Positions 51,734 through 61,292 of a DNA stretch of 64,000 bases are shown in pieces. Each line of letters opens with the position of its first letter. Within the stretch, counting starts at the first letter, position 1. Made by a program: the position numbers and the translations under genes. This DNA is from Enterococcus quebecensis. GTDB lineage: Bacteria; Bacillota; Bacilli; Lactobacillales; Enterococcaceae. The DNA lies in the NCBI RefSeq assembly GCF_001730365.1, contig NZ_MIKB01000012.1, positions 310,001-374,000 of the forward strand. Reading direction: 5' to 3'. The notes beneath the pieces are model-generated. The model did not search any database. It was not told where the DNA came from and saw nothing but the letters and a program-made list of their open reading frames with translations.

Positions 51734-52182
51734 TCATAAAAAACATGAAAGGATTTACGCTAGTAGAGACGTTGATAGTTTTATTTATCTGTACAATTTT
51801 TATTTTACTTCCTACACTTGCAATTAAGAAATGGAAGCAAGCATTAGAAGTTGAGCAGTTTCTTTCATTTTTTGAAAAACAATTGTTGTTTACCCAACAG
51901 ATGGCTATTGTAAATACAGTTGATACCCAAATTGTGTTTTTTGAAGAGAACCAGCAATTTAGTTTTTTAATTCCTAAAAATGATCAAATGGTAGAGGAAA
52001 TGTTGGAAGTTCCATCATCGTTAAAAGCTGTTGGGCCTAATAAAATTATATTTAAAAAGAGTTCTGGAAATAATGGGGTACTTTCAAAGTTTTCTTTTTC
52101 ATGGATAGAAAAAAATCAGTTGATTGAGTTCCAATTTCAATTAGGGAGTGGGCGCTATGTCCGAAAAAACAAACAATTATAA
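51730..52182 (+). CDS. comGD: Minor competence pseudopilin ComGD
   Basis: The 150-residue prepilin has cleavage site G8/F9 (KGFTLVETL) with E13 at mature position 5 and one N-terminal helix. It is a minor pilin at the pilus tip or initiation complex, by family knowledge. It overlaps comGC by four bases and comGE by 26. Confidence 0.92.
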   Translation: MIIKNMKGFTLVETLIVLFICTIFILLPTLAIKKWKQALEVEQFLSFFEKQLLFTQQMAIVNTVDTQIVFFEENQQFSFLIPKNDQMVEEMLEVPSSLKAVGPNKIIFKKSSGNNGVLSKFSFSWIEKNQLIEFQFQLGSGRYVRKNKQL

Positions 52183-52480
52183 AGGCTATATTTTGTTAGA
52201 AAGTTTAGTTGCGTTGGGTTTGTTGTGTCTGATAGTCGGAAGTTACATGTCATTAAATGGGTTTCTGTTAAAAAAGAATAAACAAACAGAAGATAAACTA
52301 TCTATGCAGCGAATTTTATATGAAGAAATAAAGCATCATGAGAATTATGGAGGACAGTTATCTAAAGAAATGAACACAGAGAATAAAAGCTATCAGCTAC
52401 AATTGGATACAACAAACGATATGTTGGTGGAAGTGGAGATTACAGATGGAAAAGAGCTTTTCACGATCAAAAAAGAATAG
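52157..52480 (+). CDS. comGE: Minor competence pseudopilin ComGE
   Basis: I start this at ATG 52157 (107 residues), eight bases after AGGGAG; a GTG at 52148 is possible. The prepilin site is G10/Y11 in KGYILLES with glutamate at +5. It has a single hydrophobic helix. Identity is by position in the operon as well as motif. Confidence 0.85.
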   Translation: MSEKTNNYKGYILLESLVALGLLCLIVGSYMSLNGFLLKKNKQTEDKLSMQRILYEEIKHHENYGGQLSKEMNTENKSYQLQLDTTNDMLVEVEITDGKELFTIKKE

Positions 52481-52922
52481 ATCTCAAAACAATTATTTGG
52501 GCTTTACTTTAACAGAATGTTTGCTTGCTCTGCTTGTATTATCTGTTATTTGTATACTTTTTTCAGCTTCTGTTAAACATGGATCCGTGGTGACCAAACG
52601 TTTGAAAAGTGAAAGAAAAAAAGAATGGCATATATTTATGATTCAATTAGAAAATGAATTAAAAGATTGTCGCTATGAAAAGACGCAAAATGATAAAATT
52701 ATTCTTAGAAATAAAAGGAATAATAAGACAGTTTGGATCGAATACAAGTTAGGCAAATTGGTAAAAGTTGAAAATGGCGGATATCACCCTCTTTTAACAG
52801 ATGTAAAACAAGCAATTTTTATAGAGGAAAATAATTCAGTTAAGATAAAAGTAACTCTTGAAAATAATGAAAATGTTACAACAAAATGGATTATCCCTAA
52901 GGAGAAGGAAAATGAAAAATAA
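52446..52922 (+). CDS. comGF: Minor competence pseudopilin ComGF
   Basis: A 158-residue prepilin-like protein with LGFTLTECLLALLVL (G19/F20, glutamate at +5). The ComGF domain follows the helix. It starts inside comGE (35-base overlap), which fits the tightly packed operon. Conserved in competent Firmicutes. Confidence 0.88.
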   Translation: MEKSFSRSKKNRSQNNYLGFTLTECLLALLVLSVICILFSASVKHGSVVTKRLKSERKKEWHIFMIQLENELKDCRYEKTQNDKIILRNKRNNKTVWIEYKLGKLVKVENGGYHPLLTDVKQAIFIEENNSVKIKVTLENNENVTTKWIIPKEKENEK

Positions 52923-53280
52923 GTATAAAGGGAGTATTTTACTTACTACGTTACTATTTCTCTTTTTATTCAGTTTTCTTTTTCAGCTTATTTTAGAAGA
53001 TTTTCAGTTAACACAACGTTTTTCACGAAAGACAAGTGAGTATTATACTGCCAAAACGATGGTAAGTATATTTCTTTATAATATTAAACAGGAAAAAGAA
53101 AAGCTTAAAAAAGAAGGACAGCAAAAATATTCAACGGGAATGTTGTATTATAAATACGACCAAACTACTTTAAATTTTAGGGTAAGGCTAGATCAAACCC
53201 AAGCAACATACCAATTTCAAGAAAACTATCCAAAAGTTGAAAAGATAAGACTTAAATACAGTAAAGGGAATGGATATTAG
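52912..53280 (+). CDS. comGG: Competence protein ComGG
   Basis: Starting at ATG 52912 after GGAGAAGGAA, the product has 122 residues; an upstream in-frame ATG at 52858 would overlap comGF more. The N-terminal helix follows KYKGSILLTTLLF, which resembles a prepilin start but lacks the glutamate at +5, as is common for ComGG-type minor pilins. It is the last gene of comG. No strong terminator follows. Confidence 0.82.
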   Translation: MKNKYKGSILLTTLLFLFLFSFLFQLILEDFQLTQRFSRKTSEYYTAKTMVSIFLYNIKQEKEKLKKEGQQKYSTGMLYYKYDQTTLNFRVRLDQTQATYQFQENYPKVEKIRLKYSKGNGY

Positions 53281-53417
53281 AAAATTTGTGAAGCGTGTAT
53301 CAAATTAAGGGATCTAGAAACTAATACAGATGAACAATGTAAGAAGAGAATTCATTTTAGGATTTTTGTAAAAAATGAGTATAGTTCAGTGTTTTATAAA
53401 TATTCACGGGAAATTGA

Positions 53418-53446
53418 TTGATTATTGTCTGTTTTTTCGTTAAAAT
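53418..53446 (+). promoter_or_regulatory. Promoter of the methyltransferase-ackA unit
   Basis: TTGATT, 17-bp spacer, TAAAAT, 52 bp before the preferred start. Confidence 0.55.
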
Positions 53447-53497
53447 AGAACAGGTATGAAAATTGTTATATTATAGATAGAAATAGAGGTGTTTCTT

Positions 53498-54505
53498 TTG
53501 TTCCCTGAGAAAATAGAAAAGGCTTTCGATTTGACAGAGCAGGCTATTCAGTTGCTTAAACAATCGTTAGACACTTCTTTTTTGGATGCATATACTGAAA
53601 ATGGTGAAAATATCATTGATAATTATCAAGTACGTGTATTAGATGGAGTGCCAGATGAACAAACTGTTCAACAACTTAAAACCATTTATCAACAACTCCA
53701 AGCAATCGAATTGGAACCAGAAGAAATCAGACGTTTATCCCAGTTGATTTTACTTAAAGGGAACAAAGCAGAGTCCTTACAAGCAAATCATCAGCTGACC
53801 CCAGACAGCATTGGCTTTTTATTTGTCTATTTGATTGAACAGCTTTATAGTCCCAAACAGCCGTTAAAAATATTAGATATTGCAACAGGTATGGGGAATC
53901 TATTGCTGACGATCATTCTTAACTTGAATTTAGCCAAGTACACCGTTCAAGGTTTTGGTGTAGATATTGATGATACATTACTATCTGTCTCAGCTACTAA
54001 TAGTGAATGGACAAATGCTTCAATCCAGCTATTCCATCAAGATGGCTTGCAAGATTTGCTTGTTGATCCAGTTGATGTAGCTGTCAGCGATTTACCAATT
54101 GGGTATTATCCAAATGATGAAAAAGCTAAAGAGTTTGATTCAGTAGCAAAAGAAGGGCATAGCTACGCACATCATTTATTGATGGAACAAGCCATGAAGT
54201 TTGTTAAACCCGATGGCTACGGATTATTTCTAATACCAACCAATATTTTAGAAACAGAACAGAGCGAGTTCTTCAAAAATTGGTTGCAAAAAAATGTATA
54301 TCTACAAGGCATGATTCAGCTGCCTGATGAGTTGTTCAAATCTGTTCAGTCGAGAAAGAGTATTTTGTTTGTACAAAATAAAGGGGAATACAGTGAACAG
54401 GTAAAAGAAGTACTTGTCGCAAAACTAGGTTCATTGAAAGATCCTGCGAAAGTAACACAATTTTTTCAACAATTTGAGGCTTGGAAGTCTTCAAATTTAA
54501 AATAA
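53498..54505 (+). CDS. Class I SAM-dependent methyltransferase, YtxK-like
   Basis: I take TTG 53498 (335 residues) as the start, with AGAGGT seven bases upstream; GTG 53489 overlaps that site. A helical N-terminus (1-105) precedes a Rossmann methyltransferase domain with the SAM motif [11 protein letters not shown] and SDLPIGYY, a variant of the N6-adenine methyltransferase NPPY motif. Proteins of this type stand between comG and ackA in many Firmicutes (Bacillus ytxK). The target, DNA or other, is not known. No restriction partner is present. Confidence 0.88.
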   Translation: MFPEKIEKAFDLTEQAIQLLKQSLDTSFLDAYTENGENIIDNYQVRVLDGVPDEQTVQQLKTIYQQLQAIELEPEEIRRLSQLILLKGNKAESLQANHQLTPDSIGFLFVYLIEQLYSPKQPLKILDIATGMGNLLLTIILNLNLAKYTVQGFGVDIDDTLLSVSATNSEWTNASIQLFHQDGLQDLLVDPVDVAVSDLPIGYYPNDEKAKEFDSVAKEGHSYAHHLLMEQAMKFVKPDGYGLFLIPTNILETEQSEFFKNWLQKNVYLQGMIQLPDELFKSVQSRKSILFVQNKGEYSEQVKEVLVAKLGSLKDPAKVTQFFQQFEAWKSSNLK

Positions 54506-54530
54506 AACAACTGATAAAGAGGAGAGTATT

Positions 54531-55718
54531 ATGTCTAAAACAATTGCAATCAATGCTGGAAGTTCAAGTTTAAAATGGCAACTATATCAAATGCCAAACG
54601 AAGAAGTAATCGCTAAAGGAATCGTTGAAAGAATTGGTTTAAATGATTCGATCTTTACAATCAAGTATGGAAATAACGAAAAATATGAAGAAGTAATCGA
54701 CATCAATAATCATGACGTTGCTGTAAAAATGTTATTAGATAAGTTAACTGAGTTAAATATCTTAGCATCTTACAATGAAATCACTGGAGTTGGACACCGT
54801 GTCGTTGCTGGTGGAGAAGACTTCAAAGAGTCTGTTGTTATTGATGACGAAGTGTTAACAAAAATTGAAAAATTAGCTGATCTTGCACCATTACACAATC
54901 CAGCTAATGCAATGGGAATCAAGGCATTTAAGAAAATCTTGCCTGATATTATCAGTGTTGCAGTTTTTGATACAGCATTCCATACAACAATGCCAAAACA
55001 TAATTACTTGTACAGTATTCCAACTGAGTACTATGACAAATATGCAGCTCGTAAATATGGCGCACATGGCACAAGTCATATGTATGTTGCAAATCGTGCA
55101 GCTGAAATGCTAGGTCGTCCGATCGAAGAGCTAAAAATCATTACTTGTCACTTAGGTAATGGCGCTTCAATTACAGCAGTTGACGGTGGTAAATCTGTTG
55201 ATACATCAATGGGCTTTACACCACTTGCAGGTGTAACAATGGGTACTCGTTCTGGAGATATTGATCCTTCTTTACTAGCTTACCTAATGGAAAAACTTGA
55301 ATTAACTGATATCAAAGATATGATCGATATTTTAAATAAAAAATCAGGTTTACTTGGTTTAACTGGTATTTCTAGTGATATGCGTGATTTAGAAGCAAAT
55401 ATGGATAATGAAGCTGTTCAAGTTGCTTACGATGTCTTTACTGATCGTATCCGTAAATATATCGGTAGTTACGTAACTGTTTTAAATGGTGTAGATGCAA
55501 TTGTCTTTACTGCTGGAATCGGTGAAAATGATTCACACGTTCGTAGTGAAGTAATCAAAGGCATGACTTGGTTTGGTTGTGAATTAGATGATGAGAAAAA
55601 TAACGTTCGTGGAAAAGAATCAGTGATTTCTACGGAAGATTCAAAAGTTAAAGTATTATTGATTCCAACAGATGAAGAATTAATGATTGCTCGTGACGTT
55701 GAACGTTTAAGAAAATAA
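54531..55718 (+). CDS. ackA: Acetate kinase
   Basis: The 395-residue enzyme has the N-terminal signature [15 protein letters not shown] and the ATP-site [14 protein letters not shown]. It transfers phosphate between acetyl phosphate and ADP, giving ATP and acetate in mixed-acid fermentation. AGAGGAG precedes ATG 54531, 25 bp after the methyltransferase. Strong codon bias and a near-perfect terminator suggest high expression. Confidence 0.98.
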   Translation: MSKTIAINAGSSSLKWQLYQMPNEEVIAKGIVERIGLNDSIFTIKYGNNEKYEEVIDINNHDVAVKMLLDKLTELNILASYNEITGVGHRVVAGGEDFKESVVIDDEVLTKIEKLADLAPLHNPANAMGIKAFKKILPDIISVAVFDTAFHTTMPKHNYLYSIPTEYYDKYAARKYGAHGTSHMYVANRAAEMLGRPIEELKIITCHLGNGASITAVDGGKSVDTSMGFTPLAGVTMGTRSGDIDPSLLAYLMEKLELTDIKDMIDILNKKSGLLGLTGISSDMRDLEANMDNEAVQVAYDVFTDRIRKYIGSYVTVLNGVDAIVFTAGIGENDSHVRSEVIKGMTWFGCELDDEKNNVRGKESVISTEDSKVKVLLIPTDEELMIARDVERLRK

Positions 55719-55725
55719 TTAAGTT

Positions 55726-55766
55726 AAAAAGAAGCAACTCGATTTTTTCGAGTTGCTTCTTTTTTG
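55726..55766. terminator. Bidirectional terminator between ackA and uspA-like gene
   Basis: AAGAAGCAACTCG / CGAGTTGCTTCTT perfect stem with T-runs on both strands. Confidence 0.95.
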
Positions 55767-55781
55767 ACTGTTTTTTAATTG

Positions 55782-56258
55782 TTAGTCTTCGTCTGTTTGG
55801 ACAGGAACTTTATTGTTTAAATCAGTTCTAACCACTAAAACGTCACAAGCAGCGTTTCGAATAACGTATTCAGAAACCGAACCAATAAATAATCGTTCAA
55901 CTGCATTTAAGCCTGTAGCACCTAACATGATCAAATCAACTTCGTAATCTTGTGGTAGTTGTTTTGCGATCAACGGTTTTGGAGAACCATATTCAATGAT
56001 ACTGGATACTTTCTCACAACCATATTCTTTTGCCTGTTTCTTATACCCTTCAAGCGTTTGTTTCGCCATCTCAGTTGCTTGTTCTGCTAAGACACCATCA
56101 AAAGAAGAAACAGATTGAAATGCTCGTGTATCTATAACATGAACCAATAACAATTCTGCATCATTTCTCATTGCAACATTCATTGCTTTTTGAAAAGCCA
56201 ATTCAGCTTCAGATGATCCATCTACAGCAACCATGATTTTACGATAATTTTGTAACAT
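55782..56258 (-). CDS. Universal stress protein, UspA family
   Basis: The start is ATG at 56258 (158 residues), preceded by AAAGGAG; an in-frame TTG further out covers that site. A single Usp domain spans the chain, with the ATP-binding motif LGATGLNAVERLFIGSVSEYV (GxxGx9GS) near the end. Usp proteins are dimeric cytoplasmic nucleotide-binding stress factors. It is transcribed alone, convergent to ackA. Confidence 0.93.
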   Translation of the reverse strand: MLQNYRKIMVAVDGSSEAELAFQKAMNVAMRNDAELLLVHVIDTRAFQSVSSFDGVLAEQATEMAKQTLEGYKKQAKEYGCEKVSSIIEYGSPKPLIAKQLPQDYEVDLIMLGATGLNAVERLFIGSVSEYVIRNAACDVLVVRTDLNNKVPVQTDED

Positions 56259-56356
56259 TGTGACCACTCCTTTCAAACCCTTAGAAACGATAATCTTATT
56301 ACTTACTTAATTGTAGAACAAAACCTTAAAAAAAGAAAATAAAAAAGAAGAGACTG

Positions 56357-56635
56357 TTATAGAATCTTCTTAGCAAACATAAAACTGAACACGCCCGAAA
56401 TTACTAGCAAACAAAAAATGTAGAATAATGAAAAAAATTTCAAGTTAAAAAGTCCAACTAAAATACCAATGCCAGCTAGAATCAGATAAAAAACACCAAA
56501 CTGGTGTAGAAATTGCTTATTATCGTCTGCTTCACCATTGTGCATGATAGGTAGAAAAACGCTTGCTTTTTTTAATAGATAAACACCAATAACAACTAAT
56601 AATATGACAGCTATAAAAATAAGTACTCGAACCAT
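56357..56635 (-). CDS. Small three-helix membrane protein, unknown function
   Basis: Starting at ATG 56635 after GGAGGGG, the product has 92 residues. Three hydrophobic segments (about 2-22, 43-60 and 66-86) are separated by a short polar loop with an acidic stretch. A longer reading of the frame back to 56749 crosses the 6S RNA terminator and is unlikely. I do not recognise the family. It lies downstream of the 6S RNA gene. Confidence 0.7.
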   Translation of the reverse strand: MVRVLIFIAVILLVVIGVYLLKKASVFLPIMHNGEADDNKQFLHQFGVFYLILAGIGILVGLFNLKFFSLFYIFCLLVISGVFSFMFAKKIL

Positions 56636-56649
56636 AAAAGCCCCTCCAT

Positions 56650-56684
56650 CAAATAAAAAACAATTTGCACTTCGCAAATTGTTC
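56650..56684 (-). terminator. 6S RNA terminator
   Basis: On the minus strand ACAATTTGC / GCAAATTGT stem with a four-base loop, followed by TTTTTTATTT. Confidence 0.85.
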
Positions 56685-56700
56685 GATAATCTAATAAAAT

Positions 56701-56896
56701 GGTAAAATCCGTTAATGCCGTTATTCGTCCTATAGTATTGAACCCGCAAACAAAGCAGGTGGGTTCCACGACTGACAGCTTCGAACTACCAAATGATAAG
56801 GCATGTTACCAGCTTAGGTACCAGAAGGATCCCTAGATATCAATAAAATGTTCGGTCAACACACAAAAAAGACAACTCGTACATCACAGATTTACC
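56701..56896 (-). ncRNA. ssrS: 6S RNA
   Basis: About 196 bases between rarA and a small membrane gene, the place where 6S RNA is found in many Firmicutes. The ends pair as in 6S RNA: GGTAAATCTGT at the 5' end with ACGGATTTTACC at the 3' end (one bulge, one wobble). An inner GAACCC/GGGTTC hairpin lies in the second half, and paired segments flank a central open region. 6S RNA mimics an open promoter and holds the housekeeping RNA polymerase in stationary phase. It has its own promoter and terminator. Identification rests on size, closing stem and position. Confidence 0.82.
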
Positions 56897-56902
56897 ATCT
56901 TT

Positions 56903-56931
56903 ATAATAGCACAACCTCGTACAAACAGCAA
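56903..56931 (-). promoter_or_regulatory. 6S RNA promoter
   Basis: On the minus strand TTGCTG, 17-bp spacer, TATTAT, placing the start about seven bases on, at the first base of the closing stem. An ACCTCGT/ACGAGGT inverted repeat (56915-56938 area) overlaps it. Confidence 0.7.
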
Positions 56932-56957
56932 CGAGGTAGCTTAGATTTGAAAGCGGA

Positions 56958-58247
56958 TTATTTTTTTGAATTCTTTTCTTTTTGCCAATCTTGAATCCGC
57001 TGGTATTGTTGGTGTAAAGCTTGTTCATATTTTCCAGTATCAATTGGTTTGTAATAGTGAGCATTTTTTATTTTATCAGGTAAATATTGTTGATTAACCC
57101 ACGCATTTTCAAAATTATGAGGATACTGATAACCAATGCCTCGATTTAAATCTTTCGCACCTGAATAATGGCTGTCTCTCAAATGACCTGGAACATCTCC
57201 AGCTTTTCCATCACGAATATCGGCTAACGCAGCATCGATTGCAACGATGCCGGAATTAGATTTTGGCGATAGGCATAAATCTATTACTACACTTGCAAGA
57301 GGAATTCGGGCTTCAGGAAAACCGAGTTTTTCTGCTGCTTGAACTGCAGTGATAGTGCGAGCTGCAGCTGGAGGGTTGCCTAAACCAATATCTTCGTAGG
57401 CAATTACCATTAAGCGACGACAAATAATCGGCAAGTCACCTGCTTCCACTAATCTAGCTAGATAATGGAGCGCTGCATCGACATCACTGCCGCGGATTGA
57501 TTTTTGAAAGGCAGAAATGACATCATAATGAGCATCCCCATTTTTATCATGAGTCAATGCTTTACGCTGTACACACTCTTCAATGATAGAAAGAGTGATC
57601 TCAATTTCTTTATCTTCATTTTCTGGTGTTGATTTTACTGCAAGCTCGAGACCATTTAAAGCACTACGTAAATCCCCATTCGTTGCACGAGATAGATGTT
57701 GGAGAGCTTTTTCTTCTAGAACTACAGGGTATTCTCCCAAGCCGCGTTCGGTATCAGATAGTGCTTCTTTGATTGCTTTTTGGATATCTGTTTCAGTTAG
57801 TGGTTTAACTTCAAAAATTTGAGTTCGGCTTCGAATCGCTGGATTGATAGTAATATAAGGGTTCTCTGTAGTTGCACCAATCATAATAATTCGTCCACTT
57901 TCTAAATGTGGCAATAGAAAATCTTGTTTTGTTTTATCTAAACGATGTACCTCATCTAATAATAATATTACTGTGCCGCTCATTTTTGCTTCTTCTGCGA
58001 CAATCTGTAGATCTTTTTTTGTGTCTGTTGCGGCGTTTAATAGACGAAATGCGTAGTTTGTGGAACCGGCAATCGCACTAGCAATACTGGTTTTTCCAGT
58101 CCCAGGAGGACCGTATAAAATCATGGATGAAAGCATTCGAGCTTCCACCATTCGGCGAATGATCTTTCCTGGCCCAACAAGTTGTTGTTGACCGACAACT
58201 TCATCTAAATTTCGTGGCCTCATACGATAAGCTAATGGTTGTTGCAT
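56958..58247 (-). CDS. rarA: Replication-associated recombination protein A (MgsA/RarA)
   Basis: The 429-residue AAA+ ATPase of the clamp-loader group has Walker A YGPPGTGKTS, Walker B LLLDEVHRL and sensor GATTENPY. The C-terminal half holds the RarA tetramerisation domain (AVIDAALADIRDGKAGDVPGHLRD-type region, here VAIDAALADI). It works at stalled replication forks. GGAGG precedes its start, divergent from the glycosylase gene. Length is normal. Confidence 0.96.
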   Translation of the reverse strand: MQQPLAYRMRPRNLDEVVGQQQLVGPGKIIRRMVEARMLSSMILYGPPGTGKTSIASAIAGSTNYAFRLLNAATDTKKDLQIVAEEAKMSGTVILLLDEVHRLDKTKQDFLLPHLESGRIIMIGATTENPYITINPAIRSRTQIFEVKPLTETDIQKAIKEALSDTERGLGEYPVVLEEKALQHLSRATNGDLRSALNGLELAVKSTPENEDKEIEITLSIIEECVQRKALTHDKNGDAHYDVISAFQKSIRGSDVDAALHYLARLVEAGDLPIICRRLMVIAYEDIGLGNPPAAARTITAVQAAEKLGFPEARIPLASVVIDLCLSPKSNSGIVAIDAALADIRDGKAGDVPGHLRDSHYSGAKDLNRGIGYQYPHNFENAWVNQQYLPDKIKNAHYYKPIDTGKYEQALHQQYQRIQDWQKEKNSKK

Positions 58248-58438
58248 CGTTGGACCTCCTTTTCAATTCTTCATAAACATATTATACCACAAAGAACGTA
58301 CGTTTGTGTTTAGTTGAGGATTTGTACATGTAAGAGGATTAAAAGTAGATAAAAAACAGGGCTGCCGTCTGCCAATTGTTTGTTATTTCAATGGATAATG
58401 GGGCTAGATTCGTGTATGATAAGAAGTGGTGAAAACGA

Positions 58439-59080
58439 ATGAATAAAATGATACATTTTTTTAATACAAAATCAACAGAAGAAATTGCGCAATATTTATT
58501 AGGGATGTATTTAGAGCATGAAACAGAGAATGGAATGATCCTTTCTGGCTATATTGTTGATACGGAAGCTTATCTGGGTCCAGAAGATGAGGCAGCTCAC
58601 AGCTTTGGGATGCGAGACACTCCTCGTTTAAAAGCCATGTATGAGAAGCCTGGAACGATTTATCTTTATACGATGCATACTCATTTAATCTTGAACATGG
58701 TGACACAAGAAAAAGGTAAGCCCCAAGGTGTAATGATTCGTGCTATCGAGCCAATTGAAGGCATCGAGAAAATGGAAGAAAATCGTAGAGGTCGCAAAGG
58801 AATAGAACTATCCAATGGTCCGGGCAAGCTAGTTGCAGCATTGGGAATCAATAGCAATTTATACGGTCAATCGATTTTTGACAGCAGACTTAGGATCGTT
58901 CCTGAAAAAAGAAAAACACCCAAGAAAATCATCTCACTTCCTCGTATAGGCATTCCTAATAAAGGAATCTGGACAGACTTACCATTGAGGTACGCTGTTT
59001 CTGGAAATCCTTATATTTCTAAACAAAGAAGAAGCGATATTGATCAAAAAGCCTTTGGCTGGAAGGAAGAAAACAAATGA
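58439..59080 (+). CDS. 3-methyladenine DNA glycosylase (AAG/MPG family)
   Basis: A 213-residue base-excision enzyme of the alkyladenine glycosylase fold, with IVDTEAYLGPEDEAAHSF (catalytic glutamate region), the aromatic YLYTMHTHLILN, and VMIRAIEPIEG. The conserved NGPGKL segment follows. It removes alkylated purines from DNA. The ribosome site before ATG 58439 is weak (GTGGTGA); ATG 58448 is another option. It overlaps the next gene by four bases. Confidence 0.93.
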   Translation: MNKMIHFFNTKSTEEIAQYLLGMYLEHETENGMILSGYIVDTEAYLGPEDEAAHSFGMRDTPRLKAMYEKPGTIYLYTMHTHLILNMVTQEKGKPQGVMIRAIEPIEGIEKMEENRRGRKGIELSNGPGKLVAALGINSNLYGQSIFDSRLRIVPEKRKTPKKIISLPRIGIPNKGIWTDLPLRYAVSGNPYISKQRRSDIDQKAFGWKEENK

Positions 59081-59562
59081 AAAAAACAACAATGTTAACT
59101 TATTTAGATGAACAAATGACAAAAAAAATGACAGAGTATGACGTAGCACTAGATTGGAATACGAAAAATCATTCAATTGAAGTTGTTTTTCGATTATTTG
59201 CTGAAAATAAAGAACATGAAGCAATCGACGATGCACAAGGGATTGTTTCAGAAGAAGAAATCATTGAATTTGAAGATGGTGTTTTATTTTATAACCCTGA
59301 AAAAACATCTGCAGATGAAGACGATTATTTAGCAGTCATTCCGTATGAAGGAAAAAAAGGAATCAAACAATCTATTCTAGATGGTTTTGTAGACTATTTA
59401 AATGAAGTATTAGCAGAAGGACAAAGTGATTTGTTAGACTTTTTAACGGATGAAGAACAAGAAGTATTTGAGCTAAAATGGTCACAAGAGTCTTTTGATG
59501 AAGCTGTTAAAAAATATCAAAAAGCTGAGGGCGATACGTATATCGCTTATCCAACCTATTAA
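59077..59562 (+). CDS. DUF3013 family protein
   Basis: An acidic cytoplasmic protein of 161 residues with no signal peptide or membrane helix. Sequence and position (between a glycosylase and prmA) match the DUF3013 family of Lactobacillales, whose function is unknown. Its ATG overlaps the glycosylase stop, and its stop is 13 bp before prmA, so it belongs to this operon. Confidence 0.88.
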   Translation: MKKTTMLTYLDEQMTKKMTEYDVALDWNTKNHSIEVVFRLFAENKEHEAIDDAQGIVSEEEIIEFEDGVLFYNPEKTSADEDDYLAVIPYEGKKGIKQSILDGFVDYLNEVLAEGQSDLLDFLTDEEQEVFELKWSQESFDEAVKKYQKAEGDTYIAYPTY

Positions 59563-59575
59563 AGGAGGTACCTAC

Positions 59576-60523
59576 ATGAAGTGGACAGAAGTAAAAGTTG
59601 AAACAGCAAGTGAAGCAGTGGAAGCAATCTCAAATATTATGATGGAAGCTGGAGCAAGCGGTGTTGCCATTGAAGATTCTTTAGATGTCGAAAATTTTCA
59701 AAGTGATCTTTATGGTGAATTGTTAGACAAAGAGCAATTTACTCATATTAAGGATGGCGCATTGGTGATGGCGTATTTTCCTGAAACAACATTTTTACCG
59801 GAAATTTTACCTTTTATTAAAGAAAGCATTACCCGTTTGCCAGAGTTTGGTTTGGAAATTGGTAAGAATGAAGTAAACGTTAGTGAAGTCGCTGAAAGTG
59901 ACTGGGCAACTGCTTGGAAAAAATATTATCATCCAGTGCGTGTTACTCGTTTTCTGACAATCGTTCCAAGTTGGGAAAAATATGAGGCACAAGATGGGGC
60001 TGAAAAAATTATTACTTTAGATCCGGGGATGGCCTTTGGTACAGGTACGCATCCAACAACACGCTTGACATTACAAGCTCTGGAGACCGTTTTACGTGGT
60101 GGTGAGACGTTGCTTGATGTTGGTACAGGTTCTGGTGTGTTAAGTATTGCTAGTAAATATTTAGGGGCTAAAGAAGTTCATGCTTATGATTTAGATGATG
60201 TAGCTGTGACTGCCGCTAAAGAAAATATGGATATGAATCCGATTGCTAGTGATGTTCATGTATCAGCTAATGATTTGTTGAAAGGTGTAATGATTGAAGC
60301 TGATGTGATCGTGGCGAATATTTTAGCAGATATCATTACCTTGATGATTGAAGATGCATGGCGTTTGCTGAAAAATGATGGAACATTGATTGTTTCTGGT
60401 ATTATTCAGGACAAAAAAGCCATGGTCATAGAAAAAATGACAGAAACGGGTTTTCTTGTAGATCAAATTTTCCAACAGGGAGATTGGTATGCGATTATAT
60501 TAAAGAAAACAGAGGAAGAGTAA
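59576..60523 (+). CDS. prmA: Ribosomal protein L11 methyltransferase
   Basis: Starting at ATG 59576 after AAAGGAGG, the product has 315 residues. The N-terminal substrate-binding domain (1-60) is followed by the methyltransferase domain with DPGMAFGTGTHPTTRL, LLDVGTGSGVLSIA and VANILADI. It methylates ribosomal protein L11. The gene is adjacent to rsmE, as in most Firmicutes. Confidence 0.97.
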   Translation: MKWTEVKVETASEAVEAISNIMMEAGASGVAIEDSLDVENFQSDLYGELLDKEQFTHIKDGALVMAYFPETTFLPEILPFIKESITRLPEFGLEIGKNEVNVSEVAESDWATAWKKYYHPVRVTRFLTIVPSWEKYEAQDGAEKIITLDPGMAFGTGTHPTTRLTLQALETVLRGGETLLDVGTGSGVLSIASKYLGAKEVHAYDLDDVAVTAAKENMDMNPIASDVHVSANDLLKGVMIEADVIVANILADIITLMIEDAWRLLKNDGTLIVSGIIQDKKAMVIEKMTETGFLVDQIFQQGDWYAIILKKTEEE

Positions 60524-60524
60524 G

Positions 60525-61274
60525 ATGCAACGTTATTTTTTAAGTGAACCTTATGAAACCAAAGAGCAATACACGATCACTGGAGAAAATTATCATCATA
60601 TTGTGCGAGTGATGAGGATGGAGCCAAAACAGCAAGTATATTTGGTATTTAGTGATCGCTTGGCAATCATTGCGGAAATTGTTGATGTTACGGAAGAAGC
60701 AGTCTACTTAAGAGAAATCAGTAAAGAACAAGCAGAAAAAGAGTTACCAGTCAACGTCACGATTGCTTGTGGTTATCCTAAGGGAGATAAATTAGAATGG
60801 GTTGTTCAAAAAGGAACCGAACTTGGTAGTCACGAGTTTATTGGATTTCCTGCCAAGTCATCTGTTGTAAAGTGGGATCACAAAAAGTTAGCTAAAAAAA
60901 CAGAACGCTTGAAGAAAATTGCTACGGAAGCAGCTGAGCAATCTCATCGTCAGTTTGCACCTGATATTGTATTATTAGAGAAAGAACAAGAGCTGATATC
61001 GATTTTTTCTAACTATGATAAAGTATTGATTGCTTATGAAGAATCTGCAAAAAGTGGGGAACGTAGTAGCTTTGCTACAGCACTTAGCGAACTAGCTGTT
61101 GGGGCGTCAATTTTGATTATATTTGGTCCAGAAGGTGGTTTTTCACCGACCGAAATCGAGGTGTTTCAAGAACATGGTGGTATTCTTTGCGGCTTGGGAC
61201 CGCGGATTTTACGCGCTGAAACGGCGCCTTTATATGTATTGAGCGCCATTAGTTATCAATTTGAATTAGTGTAA
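60525..61274 (+). CDS. rsmE: 16S rRNA (uracil1498-N3)-methyltransferase
   Basis: A SPOUT-class RNA methyltransferase of 249 residues. The PUA-like N-terminal domain precedes the trefoil-knot domain with EQSHRQFAPDI, IFGPEGGFSPTE and LGPRILRAETAPLY. It starts one base after the prmA stop, so the two are coupled. It methylates U1498 in the ribosomal decoding region. Confidence 0.97.
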   Translation: MQRYFLSEPYETKEQYTITGENYHHIVRVMRMEPKQQVYLVFSDRLAIIAEIVDVTEEAVYLREISKEQAEKELPVNVTIACGYPKGDKLEWVVQKGTELGSHEFIGFPAKSSVVKWDHKKLAKKTERLKKIATEAAEQSHRQFAPDIVLLEKEQELISIFSNYDKVLIAYEESAKSGERSSFATALSELAVGASILIIFGPEGGFSPTEIEVFQEHGGILCGLGPRILRAETAPLYVLSAISYQFELV

Positions 61275-61292
61275 GTTATAAGGGGGTTAGTT

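Noticed and set aside
56636-56957. tmRNA or RNase P RNA in the rarA-downstream gap
   Set aside because: The transcript delimited by promoter and terminator is about 200 bases with a single closing stem, too short for either, and no CCA end or tRNA-like fold is visible.
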